NCBI GenBank assembly: GCA_028564705.1
Contig: JAPXFQ010001488.1
Location: 1 to 64,000 of the forward strand
Source of the DNA: Apricaphanius iberus
Lineage: Eukaryota > Chordata > Actinopteri > Cyprinodontiformes > Aphaniidae
Direction: 5' to 3'
DNA length: 64,000 nt
Within the stretch, counting starts at the first letter, position 1; every line of letters starts with the position of its first letter. The notes beneath the pieces are model-generated. The model had not been told where the DNA came from. It did not search any database and worked only from the letters and a program-made list of their open reading frames with translations. A program made the translations under genes and the position numbers. This document shows, piece by piece, positions 41,375-51,845 of the stretch.

Positions 41375-42390
41375 ATTTGGTCGAGAATGCGGGCAGTGGT
41401 TTTCCAGAAGCAAAGTAGAAAAGTAAGTGGATTGTTGATCAAATATTTTGAGGAAACACTGAAGTGAATTATTGATCTGAGTTTAACAGGATGATGGAGA
41501 AGTGAGGACTGACCGTGGATAACAGACCCAGGTCATTTTCTCAGCTCAACTACAGGTCTAGTGGAAACGAAAGATTCCTAGACCAAGCCTGGGTGACTGC
41601 GCAGCCCGTGACTGAACATCACAAAGTGCACATAGAAAAAGGTCTGCGTTCCGGGAATTGATTACTGATAGAAAAGGTCAGTGTGAATAGATTACTGACA
41701 GAAAAGGTCAGTGTGAATAGAGGACTAGTATTAGTTATATACTTTTGGAGTGAATTTGTGTATGTGGAGAGGAACTGATAGAGAAACACCCTCCAGAGAG
41801 AGTATTTTGAACCTCTACAGTTAAATAAATCATTTAGGGAAAAAGTTGGATTGGATCTAAAACTCTGGTTGTTTTGCAAATTTTAAACGGCCAGTAGATG
41901 TCCGCTCTGACAGGAAAAGCGTGGAGGAGTAGAAGCTTGACATCTGAAGACAACCAGGGGTCTTATCATTTCTGACCCATCAAAGTACCACATACTACCT
42001 TAGATTATTTTATTGACATGATGGCTAAACAAACAGAGACAAAAACCTCGCACCCCAGAACCGGGGTAACGGTGGTTGACTCTGGAACAACCACTAGGAG
42101 AATATAAAGTTAAACTAGTACCATATGATATAACACACTAATCAGGAAAAGGGTAAGTTAGTAGGGAGATTGTGGTGCTTTAGGGGCGATAGGGTTGTGA
42201 ATTAGTGGATAAATATCTGTCTGTCTTTGTATAAGCGGAAAAGAGCGGAGAAAGCGTGTGTGTGTGTTGAGATCTAAACTCTGTGTGAAAGCAGGAGTCT
42301 TACGATTGAAAACTCGAGTTTAAATTATTATCTAAAAAATATATAAATATATAAGTGTGTGTAGTGGTGGATAAGTGAAGTGAACTATAC
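41375..42390 (+). other. ERV-2 leader, first part
   Basis: Noncoding sequence downstream of the 5' LTR. A 30-base unit (ATTACTGATAGAAAAGGTCAG...) is repeated twice at about 41659-41718. The stretch 42238-42400 (AAAAGAGCGGAGAAAG...GTGAAAGCAGGA...AAACTCGAGT) matches the reverse complement of 53095-53310, which is the leader of ERV-3. The two proviruses are therefore related there. Confidence 0.6.
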
Positions 42391-42392
42391 TA

Positions 42393-42456
<64 letters not shown>
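42391..42456. repeat. (AT)n microsatellite at the left ERV-3 junction
   Basis: About 30 AT units. A second AT-rich tract (54900-54960) lies at the other end of ERV-3, so the provirus sits inside a former AT repeat and its target duplication cannot be defined. Confidence 0.9.
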
Positions 42457-43116
42457 TGTTGTGGTATAATTCTACCACCCCTAGGTTCAGGATTCTTGGA
42501 GATGTTTCTTGTATATAAAAAGAGTTGATCAACAAAAACACTCAGAGACTCAGCTTCAATTCACCTTTGCAAAGCGGAGAACACCACAGCTCTTACAGAC
42601 CCTCATCTGTTTCAGCAGCTGTCAGTATGTGTTCTGTTGCTCTTACCGCAACAGGCTGGTTTTATTGAAAAACACACAGCAGTACGACCCTCCTACTTAC
42701 GTACAAACAAAGAGCTCTACAGTTTCAAAGTTCAGTACTTTTCCACTAACAGTTTTACAACTCAGTGACCTGTCGTTCCACATACACATGAATGGTCAGC
42801 AGACGAATCATAGTTTTCCCATACCTTTCGCTTCCCCGAGACCTTGAATAGTTCATGTATGAGTTATGTTTCTTATCCCAGCACAGCGCTCACAACTCCC
42901 TTTTCACTCCTTGATTCTGGTTAGACTCAGCTCTGTCCTCCCAAATAAACACCTGCCATAAACACTGAGTTTTCCCACGATCACAGATTCACATCATTGT
43001 AATTATATATATGACCCTTACATAAGTATATGTTCTTACTACTTCACTACACACAAAAAGGTTTACCCAAATATATGTAAAGCATGTAAAAGTATTAATA
43101 TTCTCCACTTTCTTCA
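42457..43116 (-). repeat. ERV-3 3' LTR
   Basis: Left on the plus strand. Minus-strand sequence begins TGAAGAAAGTGGAG and ends ACCACAACA. The polyadenylation signal AATAAA lies at 42666-42661. Nearly identical to the right LTR. Confidence 0.95.
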
Positions 43117-43130
43117 ATCCCCCTTTTGAA
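43117..43130 (-). promoter_or_regulatory. ERV-3 polypurine tract
   Basis: On the minus strand TTCAAAAGGGGGAT immediately precedes the LTR start TGAAG. It primes plus-strand DNA synthesis. The ERV-2 counterpart is GAAAAGAGGGATT before TGAAGT. Confidence 0.85.
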
Positions 43131-43221
43131 CTCTTTTAAGAGTTCAACCCAAGCCATTATATTTAAACAAAGAAATTACCAGATATTTTATAAACAGATT
43201 GTTGGCAGATGCATTAACATT

Positions 43222-43661
43222 TTCACACATAATCATCTTCTTCATCTTCTTCTTGATTGTCCCCTAACAGTGCAATCATCATATTTGCAGGTTCCTGTGG
43301 GGGTGGTGTGATGTCAGTGGTGATCATTCTATTGATTAAGGACCTAATGCATGAGATGCAGCAACAACCACAGGTAACCATTATTGCTGTGAATACAGCT
43401 AAGGAAACCAGAATAGAGCCAACTAGGCTCTTGTACTTTCCAAACCATGTCCATCCAGGAGTCCCACATACTGGTGTCCACTCCTGAGTATTCCTTCATT
43501 TTATCACTAAGAGTTTTTAGTCCCTGTATAGCTTTGGTCAAACTTCCGTCTGGGGAGGTGTTGTTGGGGATAAAAGTGCAGCATTGGGTTCCAAATATGG
43601 CACAAACCCCTCCTTTTTCAGCGAGGAGCATGTCTACCGCGATCCTGTTTTGAAAGGCCAT
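43222..43661 (-). pseudogene. ERV-3 env: transmembrane subunit part
   Basis: Frame 43661-43344 contains NRIAVDMLLAEKGGVC followed by AIFGTQCC, a CX6CC motif with the preceding segment in the position of the so-called immunosuppressive domain, as in gamma-type transmembrane subunits. The end of the ectodomain has a Trp-rich stretch (WDSWMDMVW). The membrane span and an acidic tail read in a different frame (about 43430-43225, ending at the stop 43224-43222), so a frameshift separates ectodomain from anchor. The fusion-peptide side (about 43662-43890) is strongly disrupted. Confidence 0.82.
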
Positions 43662-44348
43662 TAGTGATGTTGCGGATAGTTATGCATGTACGGCTTCAAA
43701 CCCATCTCTTGTATGATTTGACAACTGTTGGACATTGTAATGGATGTAGTTAATTCTATCCACATTTTTATTTACCGTGCACCACCAGCAGAGGGAGGAT
43801 TCAAATCCTGCAGCTACTTGGTCAACTAGTTTGTATTCATCTGGAACTCCTCTAGGAACCCCTATTGCATCAATGTAAGTTGAATCTGTCTACCAGGACT
43901 GACCGTGAAGAGACCTTTTTGTTTTGTGCACAGATGGTGCTGAAGCAGCTCCCTCATAAGGAAGGCTATTTTTGGTTTTAAATGTTGGAGTTGCGGTAGC
44001 AATGTTAGAGCACCAGGAGGTGTTCATCTGTCCAAGTAGTATTTTATTACCTGTGAGATTGAGACAGGTGAAATTACCTTGGGCAACCTTGGGGGAGAAC
44101 CAGGGTTCAGCCCCCCTATATGGTTTATGTTCTGGGAATCTAGATTCCTCTTTTGAGCATCCTGTTCCTGTCCCATTAACCAATTTTAGCATGCATGTTG
44201 TGTTTAGGGGTGCTGGTACGATCCGAAGTAGGGGCCTAGGTCCCATACACACAATACAGGATTCCTTGGTCTGATTGGCTGCTTGTTCTACCAGTAATAG
44301 CCAGTTATTGGTAGTCCCTGATATTCCTGTTGCTATTTGAAAGAACAC
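43662..44348 (-). pseudogene. ERV-3 env: surface subunit C-terminal part and cleavage site
   Basis: Frame 44348-43890 is Cys- and Asn-glycosylation-rich (NTTC, NGTG, NFTC, NTSW) as expected for a surface glycoprotein, and ends close after a basic KTKRS that fits a furin-type cleavage site between SU and TM. It is separated from the upstream SU frame by a stop/frameshift at about 44350-44368. Sequence from 43890 to 43662 has several stops in all frames, so the fusion peptide cannot be read. Confidence 0.75.
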
Positions 44349-44367
44349 ATCTGGGGTAGGATTTTCT

Positions 44368-45030
44368 TTAACTACGCCACCTCTTGATAAAGCGGCTGAA
44401 ATTCTGACTTACTGATGCATTGCGGGGGTCCTCGCACACTTTAACGGGAAATTGCTTATCTTTTCCACCTTTATATACCCAGATCAGGAAAAGCACACAC
44501 TGTTGGCCACCCCTATTATATTGTTTTGGGAGAAGGTCACTTCTGGTTAGGTTAACAGTGATGAATAATTTCTCTCCCGTTTTAGCAACCGCCACCAGGG
44601 GGCGGAAATGTTTTGCCAAAACTAATGTGGTATACTTGCTCCAATCATATCCTTTTGGGTCAGCAACCAGAGATGACCAGCTTGTCTCCTTTTGATCACA
44701 AGTTATGTACCAGATGGGATAATCTTCATACCATTTTGCTCGTTCTCCCTTCCATGTTAGTGTGCTAAGGGGGAGTGTAATTACTGCCCATCCTCCTGCT
44801 GGGATACAGAAAGCGGAAAATCCGTCCGGTGGATTTTGCGCGTTGCTACACTTAGAGTTAGAGTTCAGCGGTGGTTTGGCACTCGCCTGTCTCCTTGACC
44901 TATTGTTTAGTGGAGGGTCTGAGTTATTATCTGACGGTTTATATGGCCATTCATGAGTCATGGATAGAACAATATTGGTAATCAGGAAAGATACTGGGCA
45001 TAGGACCAAAGTAACCTTCCAGTTCCCCAA
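44368..45030 (-). pseudogene. ERV-3 env: leader and surface subunit N-terminal part
   Basis: A 220-codon frame. Residues about 6-24 (VTLVLCPVSFLITNIVLSM) are a hydrophobic signal peptide. A basic NRSRRQ at about residue 43 may be a leader cleavage site. Several Cys and Asn-x-Ser/Thr sites follow. It begins about 0.6 kb after the end of pol, consistent with expression from a spliced transcript. No receptor-binding family was recognised. Confidence 0.75.
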
Positions 45031-45614
45031 ACCCTCATTGTGAATGGGTAGGTTGTGCTATTAGTAGTTTACTGTTGTATCTGATATATTTGGTGCAGCT
45101 ATTTTATTCTATTTTATTCCGTTCCCGCGGATTTATGCTAGTCCTACTGCTGACAGGATCCCCCAGATAAATACTGCCAGTATCACACACCACAGGAAGA
45201 TCAATATCCAGAACCAGATATTATGCATATTCTTAAGCTTTGCAGTTACTTTTCCAAAAAGTTATATGTTTATCAACATTCAGCACAATACAAAATCTTC
45301 TAGCATAGATTACATGAGTAAATGATTATGCCTTACATGAGATTAAAAAGCAGCAATTAATTGGTGAGGTGAACTGACTAAGCAATAATCATGTGCTCAA
45401 AACTTATGTTACATATGTCTTTGACCTGGTGCTCCCTTGCAGTCCTCCACTGGCTCCGTGGCAGCTGGGGAGTTAGGCTTATGTCAGGTTCGTTAGTTGA
45501 TCCTCCTCCTTTGTTTCTGGTCGTCTACTTCGGGTCCTGGTCCTCTTCACCTTTGTGGATTCAGGGGTAGACTACCCTGAACCCTGTGACTTGGCCGGGG
45601 ATTATTCTGCCCCA

Positions 45615-46594
45615 CTATTTGGCCTCCTCACTTAATTGGAGATCTTTCCTTATCTCAAAGAGGGATCTCTGAGGTCCCTCCGTGGGGGCACACTGGCTCC
45701 AGTGGTACCAGGTGTCTCCTCTCCCTCTCAGGCGAACAGCATGGGATGTTCTTTCAACCACCTGGTATGGACCCGTCCACCTTGGTTCAGACCACTTTCT
45801 CTTTGTCACTTTTAACAGCACCCACTCCACGCCTGGGGTGCTTAGGGACTGGTTCGCCCCACTCTGCTCCTGTACCTGTTTGGAAAACTGAGACACCACA
45901 CTTTGCAATATGTTATAGTATGCTCTTTTGCTTAGTTTTTCACAGTTAGAGTCAAGCAAAGGGAGTTTACTGCTGGGCCCAGGAAATGGTCTCCCTGTTT
46001 GCAACTCATGTGGAGTAAACCCTGTTGCTGTGTTAACAGAGCTTCTGATAGACATAAGGGCTAGTGGTAACGCTTCAACCCAATTCATTTTGGTCTGTGC
46101 AGATTTTTGCCAATTTGTTTTTTAGAATTTTGATTCATTCTTTCCACCTTTCCCTGAGACTGAGGATGATAGACTGTCCCAAACTTATGCCTCAACCCTA
46201 ACATTCTTTCCACTTCTCCTAGATCTTTATTCTTAAAGTGTGTACCATTGTCTGACCTGATTTTTTCAGGGAACCCATGCTGTGGGATATAATGGTTAAT
46301 AAGACATTTGATCATCGTCTTACTGTCCTCTTTCTTGGCTGGCCACGCCTCTGGCCATCCAGTATAGGCATCTACACACACCAGTAGATACCTGCTTCCA
46401 CCCACTTTGTCTATCATGTCAGTGTAATCAATAATGATTTCTTTTCCTGGAAAAGTGGGAATAGGAAACCTGCCCTGTGTTGGTTTCAAAGTGTTTTTCA
46501 CCCCAAACTTTTTGCACTCTTCACAAGTGTCTACCATATACTTAGCCATATCCTTCATGCATGGGTGCCACCAATGTTGAACATTTCTCAACAT
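45615..46594 (-). pseudogene. ERV-3 pol: integrase
   Basis: Frame 46594-46085 has the zinc-binding end (HWWHP, then DTCEECKKFG) and the catalytic core: IIDYTDMI (first Asp), IRSDNGTHF (second Asp) and KVERMNQ (Glu), a complete DDE set. A frameshift at about 46087 leads to 46088-45615, with NWVEALPLALMSIRS, RWTGPYQVVERTSHAVRL and DTWYHWSQC, the C-terminal DNA-binding domain, ending at a normal stop. An in-frame TAG (46597-46595) separates it from the preceding frame. Catalytic residues intact, gene broken. Confidence 0.92.
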
Positions 46595-47802
46595 CTATGC
46601 CGTTCCGACAAGTCCTACTCCATGAGCTTCTTGCATGGCTGTTTGTCTTAGGCCTGGGGGTAAGATAGGCCTTCCATCTGGTCCTCTCCAGATTCCTTTT
46701 GTCTTGGTGGCCCCTCTGGCCATCCATAAGCTCTTTTCTTCAGGTGAGACCTTTCCTTGTAAGTCTGATAGAGTTTCTTCGTTAATTTGTGGTCTGGTGT
46801 CTCCTTCTGATTCTTCAGGGAGCGCGGTACCTACCATGATGTGAGTTGGTTGGTATCCTGCTGCTTTTTTGGCTGCAGCATCTGCTGCCTGATTTCCCAG
46901 GGATACAAAATCTGATCCCTGACTATGGCCTTTGCATTTTACAACTGCAACTTCTTTGGGTAGAAATAGGCTGTAGCCAACTCCTGCATTTCTTTCATGT
47001 GTTTGATGGGTTTGTTTCCTGCCGTCACAAACCCTGCTCTCAGCCATTGCTTTAGTTCTACATGTACTGCTCCTGTAGCATATGCAGAGTCACTGTAGAT
47101 GTTTATTCTTTGTCCTTCTCCTAGTTTCAGGTCCTCCAAAATTGCTCTTACCTCTGCTTTTTGGGCTGACTGGGTTCCTTCCAGTGTTCCTGATGTGATG
47201 GTCTGCCACACTTCATCTTTGTTTTCTACAACTGCCCATGCTGCTTTGAGACCTTCTGTTTCATCTCTATAGCAGCATCCATCTGTGAACCAGTTCTTTG
47301 TGGCATCAGCTAACGGTTGTGCATGGAGTCCATCTCTGACTCTTTCTTCTCTTATGGCTCTTTCTTCGCATTGGTGTACTTCTCCATTGCCCATCTGATC
47401 TGCCATGTTGATTCCTTCATGTGTGTAGGTTATGTTCGGTGCTTCCAGCACGTTGCACAGTCTTCTTTGTCTCAGGGATGTCATTGTGAATGCCTGTGAG
47501 TTAACATATGCCAACACTTTCAGAGGGTAACCCATGACTATGTGTGCTGTTTTCTGCCGCAATTTTGCCAATCCAGCTGCATGTTGTGTACACTGTGGGT
47601 GTCTCTTTTCCATATTGTCTAGCATTACACTAGCATACATTAGTACTACTCTTTCTCCCCCTTTTTTCTGGAACAAAATGCCATTCATTTTATCTTTTGT
47701 TCCAGAAACATCAAGGTGGAAAGGCAAACTGTAATCTGGAGTTGCTAGTTCAGTTGTTGTGGACAAACGTTGTTTGAGTGTAATGAATGCTACTTCTGCT
47801 TC
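46595..47802 (-). pseudogene. ERV-3 pol: RNase H and integrase N-terminus
   Basis: After an in-frame TAA at about 47803, frame 47766-46939 continues pol with the connection domain and RNase H: WFTDGCCY (Asp), QKAEVRAIL (Glu) and NIYSDSAYA (Asp). A frameshift near 46950-47000 moves the rest to 47047-46595 (VVKCKGHSQGSDFVSLGNQAAD, last Asp, then an integrase N-terminal extension with SPEEKSLWMARGA). All four RNase H acidic residues are visible. Confidence 0.88.
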
Positions 47803-49524
47803 TTAAGTCCATTTCAAAGGTGCAGACAGATTTATCATCCCTAGCTCCCTGACTAGTTCCCTTAATGATTGTGTTAGGCCTACATAATCTGCCACAAAGT
47901 TCCTGCTGTAGCCAGTTAGGCCAAGGAATGATAGCATGACCTTCATTGTCTTTGACAGGGGATGATGTAAAATAGAAGATCTATGTTCAGGGGACAGGGA
48001 GACCCCCTTTTGGGATACCATTCTTCCCAGAAATGACACTTGTTTTCTTGCAATTTGCAGTCTGTCTTTACTTACTTTAAAACCAAACTTTGCTAGATGT
48101 TGTAGAAGGTTTTTTGTTGCTGAGAGACATTCCTGGGCGGTGGGAGCTGCCAGGAGAAGATCATCCACATACTGGACCAATGTACAATTTGGTGGTAGTG
48201 GACAGGTGTCCAACAGTTTCTTTAGTACTTGATTGAACAGTCCTGGCGAGAGTGTGAAGCCTTGTGGCAAGCGGGTGTAGCGCCACTGGTGTCCTTTGAA
48301 CGTGAAAGAGAAGATGTTCCGCTTGTCCTCTGCCAGTGGAAGGCAGAAAAACGCGTTTGCCAAATCAATACATGTGAACCAGGAGTGCTGCGGGTCAAGG
48401 TTAGTCAGAGCCGAATATGGATTTGGTACTGGTACCGTTTCAGTAGCCAGTAAGTCATTTATTTTTCTTAGATCATGTGCCATCTGATATTTACCAGTGC
48501 CTTTCTTTTCCACAGGTAAAATGGGTGTGTTCCAGTCAGAGGTGGACGGCTCCAACACCCCGGCAGTGATCAGTCCCGAAATGGTCTGTGAGATGCCTGC
48601 TTCTGCAGCTGGCTTGTGTGGATACTGGCGGATCCAAACAGGGTGAGTTGGTTTTAGGTCAAATGTAATAGGAGTTGTGTCCACTAGTCCCACATCCGTG
48701 GGTGAGGTACACCACAATGTAGGAGGCAGAGAACTCAACATAGATGGTGTGTCAGGGTTGTCAGTTTTTTCCCTTCCATGCAATCTGGTAATCAGCTGAT
48801 GCTCTAGCACTGCTTGGTTTGTACAGGAAACAGAAATTCGATAAGTTTGTAAGCTGTCAGAGAAGCGGACAAATGGGACACCAGACTGCCTCCAGTCAGT
48901 GGCTGCCAGGGAAAGTTTAACCATTCCCCCCAATTCCATTGCCTGGTGCCCTGGATTAAGAGCAAGGGAAATATGGGGAACCGCCTCCTCCTCCATCATG
49001 TACCACTCCAGCTGGTCAGGTGTTAGACATACTGCAGAAGCAACTCCCGCGGGTGCCACAAATATGTCCTCACTTTGAATGCTCCACGTCCTTCCTTGCA
49101 GTTGGTCATCAAACATGACCTGGTACCAGTCAGACTGGTTTCTGTCATAAAACAAGGTCACATGGGGTGGATCAGGGGGAGCAACATATGGGTGGACCTG
49201 AGTGATCCAGGGTTTCCACTGCAGGTACTTTGTAAGTAGTCCAGGATGAGTGGGGAGTTCAGGTTCTAACAAAGCCCAATAAATGTCCACTTGGGGCTCG
49301 TTTACAGTCTTCATCAGGTACATCCCCTTTGTATAGGATGTGCTGCATGGCAGGCTGAGTCCTTCAGGCAGAGTCACTGTCAGTCCATCTGAGCTGCACA
49401 GAATAGTAGCACCCAGTTTAATCAGAAGGTCACGACCCATAAGATTCAGCGGCATAGTTGGTGAATGCAGGTGATGCTCTCCTTCGATTTCTTTGAGGGA
49501 TGCAGATGTTTCAATGTAGAGCAA
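47803..49524 (-). pseudogene. ERV-3 pol: protease end and reverse transcriptase
   Basis: A clean 574-codon frame. LNLMGRDLLIKLGA near residue 30 is the protease C-terminal GRDLL motif. From about residue 300: QYPHKPAAEAGI, VLEPSTSDWNTPILPVEK, WFTCIDLANAFFCLPL (motif A Asp), YTRLPQGFTLSPGLFNQVL and LVQYVDDLLLAA (YVDD active site), then FLGRMVSQKG. The long segment between protease and polymerase is larger than in mammalian gammaretroviruses. It ends at a TAA in the connection domain. Confidence 0.92.
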
Positions 49525-50252
49525 GTTGCGCCTGTATCCACTAGGAAGGGTTCTGAGGAACCGTCCACTGTAATGGTCAACATGGGGTCTGCCGTGTTCC
49601 TCATGCTGTCAGTGTTTCTCTGTGGGGTGTCGTATTGCCTGGATTGACCTTCCCAGGCGTCCCAACCACTCACTGGCATCTGATGAGCTGGTGGCGTGGG
49701 TGCTCCAGAAGGTGGAGGACCTCCTCTTCCTCTTACCGGGCGATTTCTTGGGTATGGACATTCACGCACCCAATGTCTTGGTTGTCCGCAATTATGGCAC
49801 ACATCCTGTGCCCCACAAGCAGGTCCACCCCTACCTCTAGCAGACCCCCCTTGTCCTCTTCCCCTGAGGGCACCTCTCATGGGCCTCCACTGATCATACT
49901 GTGGCTGGGGTGGAGCAGGCAAAGGAGGAGGAGCCGCATATGGGCTTGGTGGCTGGGTGTAAGGTGCTGGGGGATAAGGGTAGGGTGGGGGAGGGGGACC
50001 CTGTGGAGGATATGGGTCAGGGTACAGGTCAGGAGGAGAGAGGGCAGCTGGGGCAACCATCTGTTTCTTAGGTTTTTCTTTTTCTTTAATAAGAGACTGT
50101 TTAGCTGCAGCTAATTGCACTCTAAGAAGCTGTTTTTGTAAATCTTGTAAATCCTCAGTCTCCTTTTCTCCTTTACTCTGTACCTGTGTCAGTAAAAAAG
50201 TTAAGTGGTTCCTCCATTTCTGGAAATCACAGCCATTAAGGTCTGGATTGTT
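49446..50252 (-). pseudogene. ERV-3 gag-pro: nucleocapsid zinc knuckle and protease start
   Basis: In frame after the gag TAA: a charged coiled-coil-like segment (KGEKETEDLQDLQKQLLRVQ), a Pro/Tyr-rich stretch, then CHNCGQPRHWVREC, a single CCHC zinc knuckle (C-x2-C-x4-H-x4-C) in an Arg/Gly-rich context. Without any stop, the frame passes into the protease active site FLVDTGATCSTL. It is lost by frameshift near 49500 and picked up by the next frame. There is no gag-pol stop between nucleocapsid and protease. Confidence 0.88.
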
Positions 50253-51845
50253 TTACATTTTTTCTTTAAAATGTTCGGGGACTCCTTTCAGCACAGCACT
50301 CCTGAACCACACCCCCTGTGGGGTGTTGCGACTGGGGTGTTGTCCAGTGCTACGCACCCACATTTCTTTAGCATTTTCCAAGTATTGCACAGGGTTTTCA
50401 GACCCATCCCACTCAAATTTAGGAATACCGTGGTTGCGTGTGGGGAACGATTTTCTTATTGCTGGGCCTAGTCTGGCCGTACATGCTGTAAAGTAGGTGG
50501 AGTCATCCATCCTATCTGTGCCAGCGTTTAGTTCAATTTCTTTAGCTTGTGATTTGGTGGTGCAGCGTGTGATGATTGCCCTGAAGTCTCCCAGCGCCAG
50601 GGTCACCCCAGCTGTATATCTGTCTAATTCAGTCAACCATGCTTCCCCTCCCTCCTGTAACTGGGGTAATTTGTTAACTAGGGCTTCAATGTCCCCAAAA
50701 GTATATGGCTGATACACCCTCCTGCCGCTGCTTTTAGTCTGTATCAGTGGGTACTGCCCTGCTGCCTGCTGTTTCTGTTTAGCTGCCCTGGATCTGGTGA
50801 ATGGACCCCGTGGTTCATCTTCTTCGGGTTCCGGAGAGTAACCATGCCTTTGATCCTGTTGTTCCCCAAATTCTTCCTCAGGTAGCTCCTCGTCTTCTTT
50901 TACAGCCTTAGCTTGTAATCCAATGTCAATGGTAAATTGCTGTCCCTCCGTCATGGCATCCAGTAGTGCAGTCCAGTCAGCGGCTCCTGCCTGTGGGGAA
51001 GGATGTCCCAGCATCTTACTTTTTCCTGTGGGAGTCTGTGGTTGGAAAGTCCTCTTTTGACTTTCCCTGTGTTTTGCATCCACCCAATTGTCCAAGTCCA
51101 GCTGTAGTTTCTCGCTTTCCTCCAGTAGAACACTCACCTGCTGATCAGTATCTCTTTTTTGTCTGTCTTCGAAAGGTCCTGGTCCCTGACACGGCACATA
51201 TACTGTGGCACGCTGACTTCCTGATCTCGTGACAAGCGACATGTCCGAGGCTCCAGACGTTATACTAGCTCTATCACTCACCTCTTCTGGCTTGGTGGTT
51301 ACGTACAGAGCACCTTTAGTCACTTCCAGAACTTGATACAAACCTGGGGTAGGAGCAGGACCGGGAGGCGCTGTGGGCAGCTGAGATAGAGAATAGGGCG
51401 GCGGGGTGTGTGTGTGGTGTGGTGTATGTGTGTCATCAGCTTTAGTCTTTCTCATTTTTCCTCTCATCGTTTTCCACAACATGACCCACTGTGTGTATAT
51501 GTTTCTGCATGTCACATGTTTATCAACCACACCATGCTGCCTCTTCTTTGTCAGTATATTACACTTTGCCAAGTCCTGCTTCTCTTTCTCTTCCTCCCTT
51601 CTAGCCTTTTCAGATTCCCTGGCCCAAATCTTTCCCCAGTTTCCTTGACTGTTCTCTGACTTCCTGTTCTCTTCCATCAACTTCTCTGCCGTCTGCTACA
51701 ACAATGCTTTGTCCTTTCCTACTCTATCTGGAGCGGTAGTGGATTCCAATGCCTGTACTACCAACGTAAGCTGTTCCCCTAATGTCTCCTGCAACCCGGG
51801 ACCCCAGCCATCATCCTGAGTGTCTCTGTCAAACTCTCCCTCCAT
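50253..51845 (-). pseudogene. ERV-3 gag: matrix and capsid
   Basis: The first ATG is at 51845. An in-frame TAG at codon 50 (51698-51696) interrupts the N-terminus, and the frame then runs 475 codons from 51680 to a TAA at 50255-50253. Visible: a Lys/Glu-rich N-terminal helix region, a PPPY late-domain motif (TPPPYSLSQLP, for ESCRT recruitment), an acidic linker, and a capsid region with EALVNKLPQLQEGGEAWLTE and PVQYLENAKEMWVRSTG, in the position of the capsid C-terminal part. No clear Gly2 myristoylation signal at 51845 (MEGEFDRD). Confidence 0.82.

Noticed and set aside
41655..41720. Repeats at 41.66 kb, 1.95 kb and 53.94 kb as a CRISPR array
   Set aside because: Only two or three tandem copies without spacers, in eukaryotic sequence.
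49635..50114. Plus-strand 159-codon ORF
   Set aside because: Antisense to ERV-3 gag-pro; low-complexity Trp/Arg/Ser composition from the Pro-rich sense strand.
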